Assembly: GCA_964521255.1 (NCBI GenBank) | Contig: CAZFRM010000014.1 | Location: 62,001-126,000, forward strand | Direction of reading: 5' to 3' | Length of the DNA: 64,000 nt | Source of the DNA: ZC4RG29 sp964521255 | Lineage (GTDB): Bacteria; Bacteroidota; Bacteroidia; Cytophagales; Cyclobacteriaceae | Shown here: positions 61,166-64,000 of the stretch, one piece after another | Layout of the letters: every line of letters starts with the position of its first letter | Position numbering within the stretch: the stretch's first letter is position 1 | Translations under genes and position numbers: made by a program | Notes under the pieces: model-generated | Databases searched by the model: none | Told to the model about the DNA's origin: nothing | What the model saw: the letters and a program-made list of their open reading frames with translations, nothing else

Positions 61166-62599
61166 ATGAAAACACTCACCCGGCCCGATCACAAATACAT
61201 AGAAGTAGCTGAACGAATTGAAACCCTCATTGAGAATGGCGTTATGAAAGTGGGGGATAAGCTTCTTTCGGTACGGGCTTTGAGCAAAGAGCAGGGAATA
61301 AGTTTGAGTACGGCTTTTCAGGCTTATTACTCTTTGGAGAGCAAAGGACTGATTGAAGCGCGACCGCAATCCGGTTACTATGTGAAGTTCACACCAAAAC
61401 TTTATCCTGAACTACCTACTGTATGTGATCCCCCGGAAGATGCTATGCCGGTGACGGTTGATGAAATGATTGCCAGTGTTTACAAGGAATTGTATACAAA
61501 ACCGCTTATTAATTTCGCTTTGGCCGCACCTCCGGTTGATTTACTTCCTTCCGCTAAATTGAATAAAGCGATTACGGCTGCAATAAGAAATTCTGAAACA
61601 AGTTGTCTTCATTATGAAGCCGCCCAGGGAAATGTTGAGTTAAGAAAGCAAATAGCCCGTCAGGCATTCAACTGGGGTGGAACGTTTAAAGAAGATGATG
61701 TTGTCGTAACGGCAGGGTGCCTCGAAGCGATTTCACTTTGCCTTCGGGCGGTAACAAAAGCGGGAGATGCCGTTGCTATTGAGAGTCCAACTTTTTTTTC
61801 ATTCTTCCAGGTGATGGAGAGCATGGGACTGAAAGTAGTGGAAATACCTTCAACGCCGCTCACGGGTATTGATTTGAATTATCTTGAAGATGCCATAAAG
61901 CGTTTCGAGATCAAAGCCTGTCTTTGCGTACCTAATTTCAATAATCCTATGGGAAGTTGTATGCCGGATGAGAACAAGAAGAAGTTGGTGGAAATACTAA
62001 CAAACCGGGATATTCCATTGATTGAGGATGATATTTACGGAGAACTGTATTTTGGGAAAGTGCGCCCTCGTACTTGTAAAACCTTTGATAAAAAAGGAAT
62101 GGTGCTTCATTGCTCTTCCTTTTCAAAATCCCTGGCGCCGGGCTATCGCATAGGCTGGACAATTCCCGGAAAGTATAAAGATGAAATTGTTCGCCTCAAG
62201 CGTATTAGCACAGCGGCCACTAACACTTTAGCACAAACCGCCCTCGCAAATTTTCTCAGCAATGGTAGATATGAATTGCATTTACGTCGTATCCGCAAAG
62301 ACTTGCACACACAATCGTTAAGGTACGCGCAGGCAATTTCCGAATACTTTCCTGACGACATGCGCATGACCCGTCCGCAAGGAGGATTCACAATATGGGT
62401 GGAACTGAATAAAAAAATAAACACCTACAAACTTTTCAAGAAAGCATTAAAGCATAACATCGGAATTTCGCCAGGACAAATTTTTTCATCACAAGGTAGG
62501 TTTGAAAATTGTTTTCGCATCAGTTGCGGAATTCCGTGGAGCAATAAGGTGGAGGAAGCGATTAAGACATTGGGGAGATTGGTGAAGGAGATGAGATAA
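61166..62599 (+). CDS. MocR-type regulator (GntR helix-turn-helix fused to an aminotransferase-like domain)
   Basis: 477 residues. Winged helix at 1-75 (AERIETLIENGVMKVGDKLLSVRALSKEQGISLSTAFQAY) followed by a fold-type I aminotransferase domain with PLP lysine in SSFSKSLAPGYRIGW. MocR proteins respond to PLP or amino compounds and regulate vitamin B6, amine or osmolyte genes; the target here is unknown and no such gene is next to it. It may also transaminate. Confidence 0.92.
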   Translation: MKTLTRPDHKYIEVAERIETLIENGVMKVGDKLLSVRALSKEQGISLSTAFQAYYSLESKGLIEARPQSGYYVKFTPKLYPELPTVCDPPEDAMPVTVDEMIASVYKELYTKPLINFALAAPPVDLLPSAKLNKAITAAIRNSETSCLHYEAAQGNVELRKQIARQAFNWGGTFKEDDVVVTAGCLEAISLCLRAVTKAGDAVAIESPTFFSFFQVMESMGLKVVEIPSTPLTGIDLNYLEDAIKRFEIKACLCVPNFNNPMGSCMPDENKKKLVEILTNRDIPLIEDDIYGELYFGKVRPRTCKTFDKKGMVLHCSSFSKSLAPGYRIGWTIPGKYKDEIVRLKRISTAATNTLAQTALANFLSNGRYELHLRRIRKDLHTQSLRYAQAISEYFPDDMRMTRPQGGFTIWVELNKKINTYKLFKKALKHNIGISPGQIFSSQGRFENCFRISCGIPWSNKVEEAIKTLGRLVKEMR

Positions 62600-62610
62600 G
62601 ATAAGGTTAG

Positions 62611-62781
62611 AAAATCAATGAAAATACTTTGAAAGAATCAGGATGCCAAAAGGCCGCAAAAAAATTATTACGAAAGTTGAAATCTTCAAAAAATATTAAA
62701 TCTTTGAATGATAAAAGACTTTTGAAGCGGTTTATCGCTAAAAAGTTTTCCTATAATAGTATACTTAGCAAGGCTGTATAA
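62611..62781 (+). pseudogene. RecX-like C-terminal fragment
   Basis: The frame reads LKESGCQKAAKKLLRKLKSS and later NDKRLLKRFIAKKFSYNSIL, like the last helical repeat of RecX (…KLYRFLLQRGFDYELI). There is no good start codon and no upstream portion, so it would be a remnant. Weak evidence. Confidence 0.3.
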
Positions 62782-62828
62782 GTGGAGAAAGAATTTCGGA
62801 ATGTATTCTTACTAGGAGCTGGTTCTGG

Positions 62829-62855
62829 AAGCAATGATGAGATCCATCATTGCTT
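62829..62855 (-). terminator. Hairpin at the end of the RES gene
   Basis: Perfect 11-bp arms AAGCAATGATG/CATCATTGCTT around 5 bases; the first arm contains the RES stop codon. No T run, so possibly a simple hairpin. Confidence 0.5.
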
Positions 62856-63308
62856 AAAAATCCTCCTATCGAAAGGGAAGGGTTCAATTTTCTTAACAGA
62901 TATTTTTTTGAAATCCAGATGGTTAGGATTGATCAATATATTATAGTCACCTTTAGTGACTGCGGAAGGGACTTTTAATAGACAGGTGTTTTTTTGGTTT
63001 GCAAAATCATCACCTATCTGCTGAGTCGACATGGAGTGAGGAAAAACATTCCAATCTTCAGGTAAATCGTCTTCATTTATTTCTGCCATTTTGATGTTGT
63101 CGGGTATTTCAATGGATATCATTTGAAAATCGTCGGGCAATGTGGCTAGGGTAAGATGAACGGCTACTTCAGCCATAGCCAATGACCGGTTTGCAGATGT
63201 ATAAATCAGTTCAACTCCTTTTGAATTCCACCTGGCACCTTGTAAAGCCGCCCCTTTGCCGGATAACTTTTGAACGTATTTTTTTCGTGCTATCCGGTAA
63301 ACAATCAT
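62847..63308 (-). CDS. RES family toxin (NAD+ phosphorylase type)
   Basis: 153 residues. RES domain with MIVYRIARKKY, GARWNSKGVELIYTSANRSLAMAEVAVHL (R, Y, S and E of the active site) and TCLLKVPSAV, ILINPNHLDFKKI. The family degrades NAD+ with phosphate and is neutralised by a DUF2384 antitoxin. The ATG shares a base with the antitoxin TGA (TGATG), so they are coupled. Confidence 0.92.
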   Translation of the reverse strand: MIVYRIARKKYVQKLSGKGAALQGARWNSKGVELIYTSANRSLAMAEVAVHLTLATLPDDFQMISIEIPDNIKMAEINEDDLPEDWNVFPHSMSTQQIGDDFANQKNTCLLKVPSAVTKGDYNILINPNHLDFKKISVKKIEPFPFDRRIFKQ

Positions 63309-63805
63309 CAGGAAAATATTCCGTATTCAATTCTTGTCAATTCTCCCATGACCAGGTCTTTTCCGTAGGAGTCTTTCAGTAATTCAAGAGGCTTTAATTT
63401 ACCCAGGCTAAAATTTGGCGTGTGAAGCCAAAGCTTGAATTTTTCCATGTCGCCAAAAACTTCCAGCCCCAGTTGAGTTACTTCGGCCAGTTCGATTATT
63501 TTTTCAGTGTGAATGGATTTGAATTTAAATTCTCTTCTGGACTTATACCGTTGAAGAGATTTGGTGGACAGGTTTAAAAAATTAGCCCAATCATCTTCAC
63601 TAAAAGGAGTTACATTTTGGATGAGGTCAAATAGTTTGTAGGGTAATCCTTCCCGGATCGAATGAATAACAAGCATTCGGTTATTCAGGAAATCATGATA
63701 AGTGAAATGTTTTTTAGAAGTATTATAAACTTCTTTGCCCTCTTGCACTTGCTGGACAAAATCATCCACAGCTTTATCCAGTTTTTTAAAAGTCTTAGTA
63801 GCCAT
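63308..63805 (-). CDS. Xre/MbcA/ParS-type (DUF2384) antitoxin
   Basis: 165 residues from the ATG giving MATKTFKKLDKA; a longer TTG form would lie in the operator. A helix-turn-helix (SEDDWANFLNLSTKSLQRYKS) is followed by the toxin-binding region (AEVTQLGLEVFGDMEKFKLWLHTPNFSLG...LELLKDSYGKDLV). It blocks the RES active site and autoregulates. Confidence 0.92.
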   Translation of the reverse strand: MATKTFKKLDKAVDDFVQQVQEGKEVYNTSKKHFTYHDFLNNRMLVIHSIREGLPYKLFDLIQNVTPFSEDDWANFLNLSTKSLQRYKSRREFKFKSIHTEKIIELAEVTQLGLEVFGDMEKFKLWLHTPNFSLGKLKPLELLKDSYGKDLVMGELTRIEYGIFS

Positions 63806-63815
63806 CAAGTATACT

Positions 63816-63846
63816 GACAATTGTCCACAAAAATATGACAATTGTC
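63816..63846. promoter_or_regulatory. Twin-palindrome operator of the RES-Xre operon
   Basis: Perfect palindrome GACAATTGTC occurs at 63816-63825 and again at 63837-63846, centres 21 bp apart (two helical turns), directly upstream of the antitoxin ATG and across a TATACTTG -7-like box. Two identical sites on one face of the DNA fit cooperative binding by the antitoxin. Confidence 0.7.
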
Positions 63847-64000
63847 TTTAAAAGCCAATAGAACTTGTCGATAAATTGAAAAAGTGTAAAACAAAGTATC
63901 AGAAGCAGAGATATACTCGTGAGTAAGGAATGGATAGGGTTCACCGATCATTTGATTTCCGGGTTCGCAAGGGTTAAATTTTATTTAATGTATTTCAGCT
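63847..64000. other. Right edge, no identifiable gene
   Basis: 154 bases. A plus-strand GTG at 63919 opens a frame that runs to the edge, but too little is visible to judge. Confidence 0.3.

Noticed and set aside
63919..64000. Partial plus-strand frame from a GTG to the right edge
   Set aside because: 27 codons are too few to judge and no family motif is visible.

Overview
The window looks like a chromosome segment of a Bacteroidota bacterium, most likely of the class Cytophagia (order Cytophagales). The evidence is the gene families (MacB/FtsX permeases with the Cytophagales-style N-terminal prefix, a large secreted protein with a type IX secretion C-terminal signal, a Kdo8N sugar operon, a mannobiose epimerase/phosphorylase pathway), the AT-leaning composition, and several promoter -7 boxes of the Bacteroidota form TAnnTTTG. 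No plasmid, phage or rRNA genes are seen. Nothing was searched against a database; all calls are read from the sequence and family knowledge.

Layout. 1-9.2 kb: end of an N-formylglutamate amidohydrolase gene, an ECF sigma factor with a membrane partner, hemA, a helix-hairpin-helix protein, a 1337-residue SF1 helicase and a SET-domain protein. 9.2-15.4 kb: nitrogen assimilation on the minus strand (amt, outer membrane porin, type II glutamine synthetase, preceded by asnB). 15.4-16.9 kb: GIY-YIG protein, three leucine tRNA genes (one split by a 40-bp palindrome in its T arm), crcB and tRNA-Thr. 17-28.3 kb: Rrf2 regulator, 1-Cys peroxiredoxin, S9 peptidase, a probably frameshifted TonB-domain lipoprotein, small enzymes, ilvE, a PLP decarboxylase, GNAT and EamA genes. 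28.5-33.7 kb: an operon for the amino sugar Kdo8N (kdnA, kdnB, kdsA, an unusual transaldolase-CBS fusion, a KdsC-like phosphatase). 34-39.1 kb: a 1396-residue CotH-type secreted protein and a Crp-family regulator. 39.2-39.7 kb: a VapBC-type pair with a frameshifted toxin. 40.4-46.7 kb: beta-mannan catabolism (GH26 mannanase, sodium symporter, GH130 phosphorylase, 2-epimerase, cupin mannose-phosphate isomerase). 46.7-47.3 kb: a GxxExxY gene bracketed by palindromic repeats. 47.3-61 kb: five MacB-like permeases and a PadR regulator, interspersed with intact and decayed toxin-antitoxin genes. 61-64 kb: a MocR regulator and a RES/Xre toxin-antitoxin pair.

How the genes work together. The mannan block is a complete intracellular route from mannobiose to mannosyl-glucose to mannose 1-phosphate plus glucose. 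The kdn block builds Kdo-8-phosphate, probably dephosphorylates it, oxidises C8 and aminates it for the lipid A inner core. The permease array has no ATPase gene here and shows deletions in two members.

The most interesting items are the palindrome inside a tRNA-Leu gene, the palindromic repeat family around the GxxExxY nuclease-like gene, the transaldolase-CBS fusion in the Kdo8N operon, and the toxin-antitoxin/permease decay zone.
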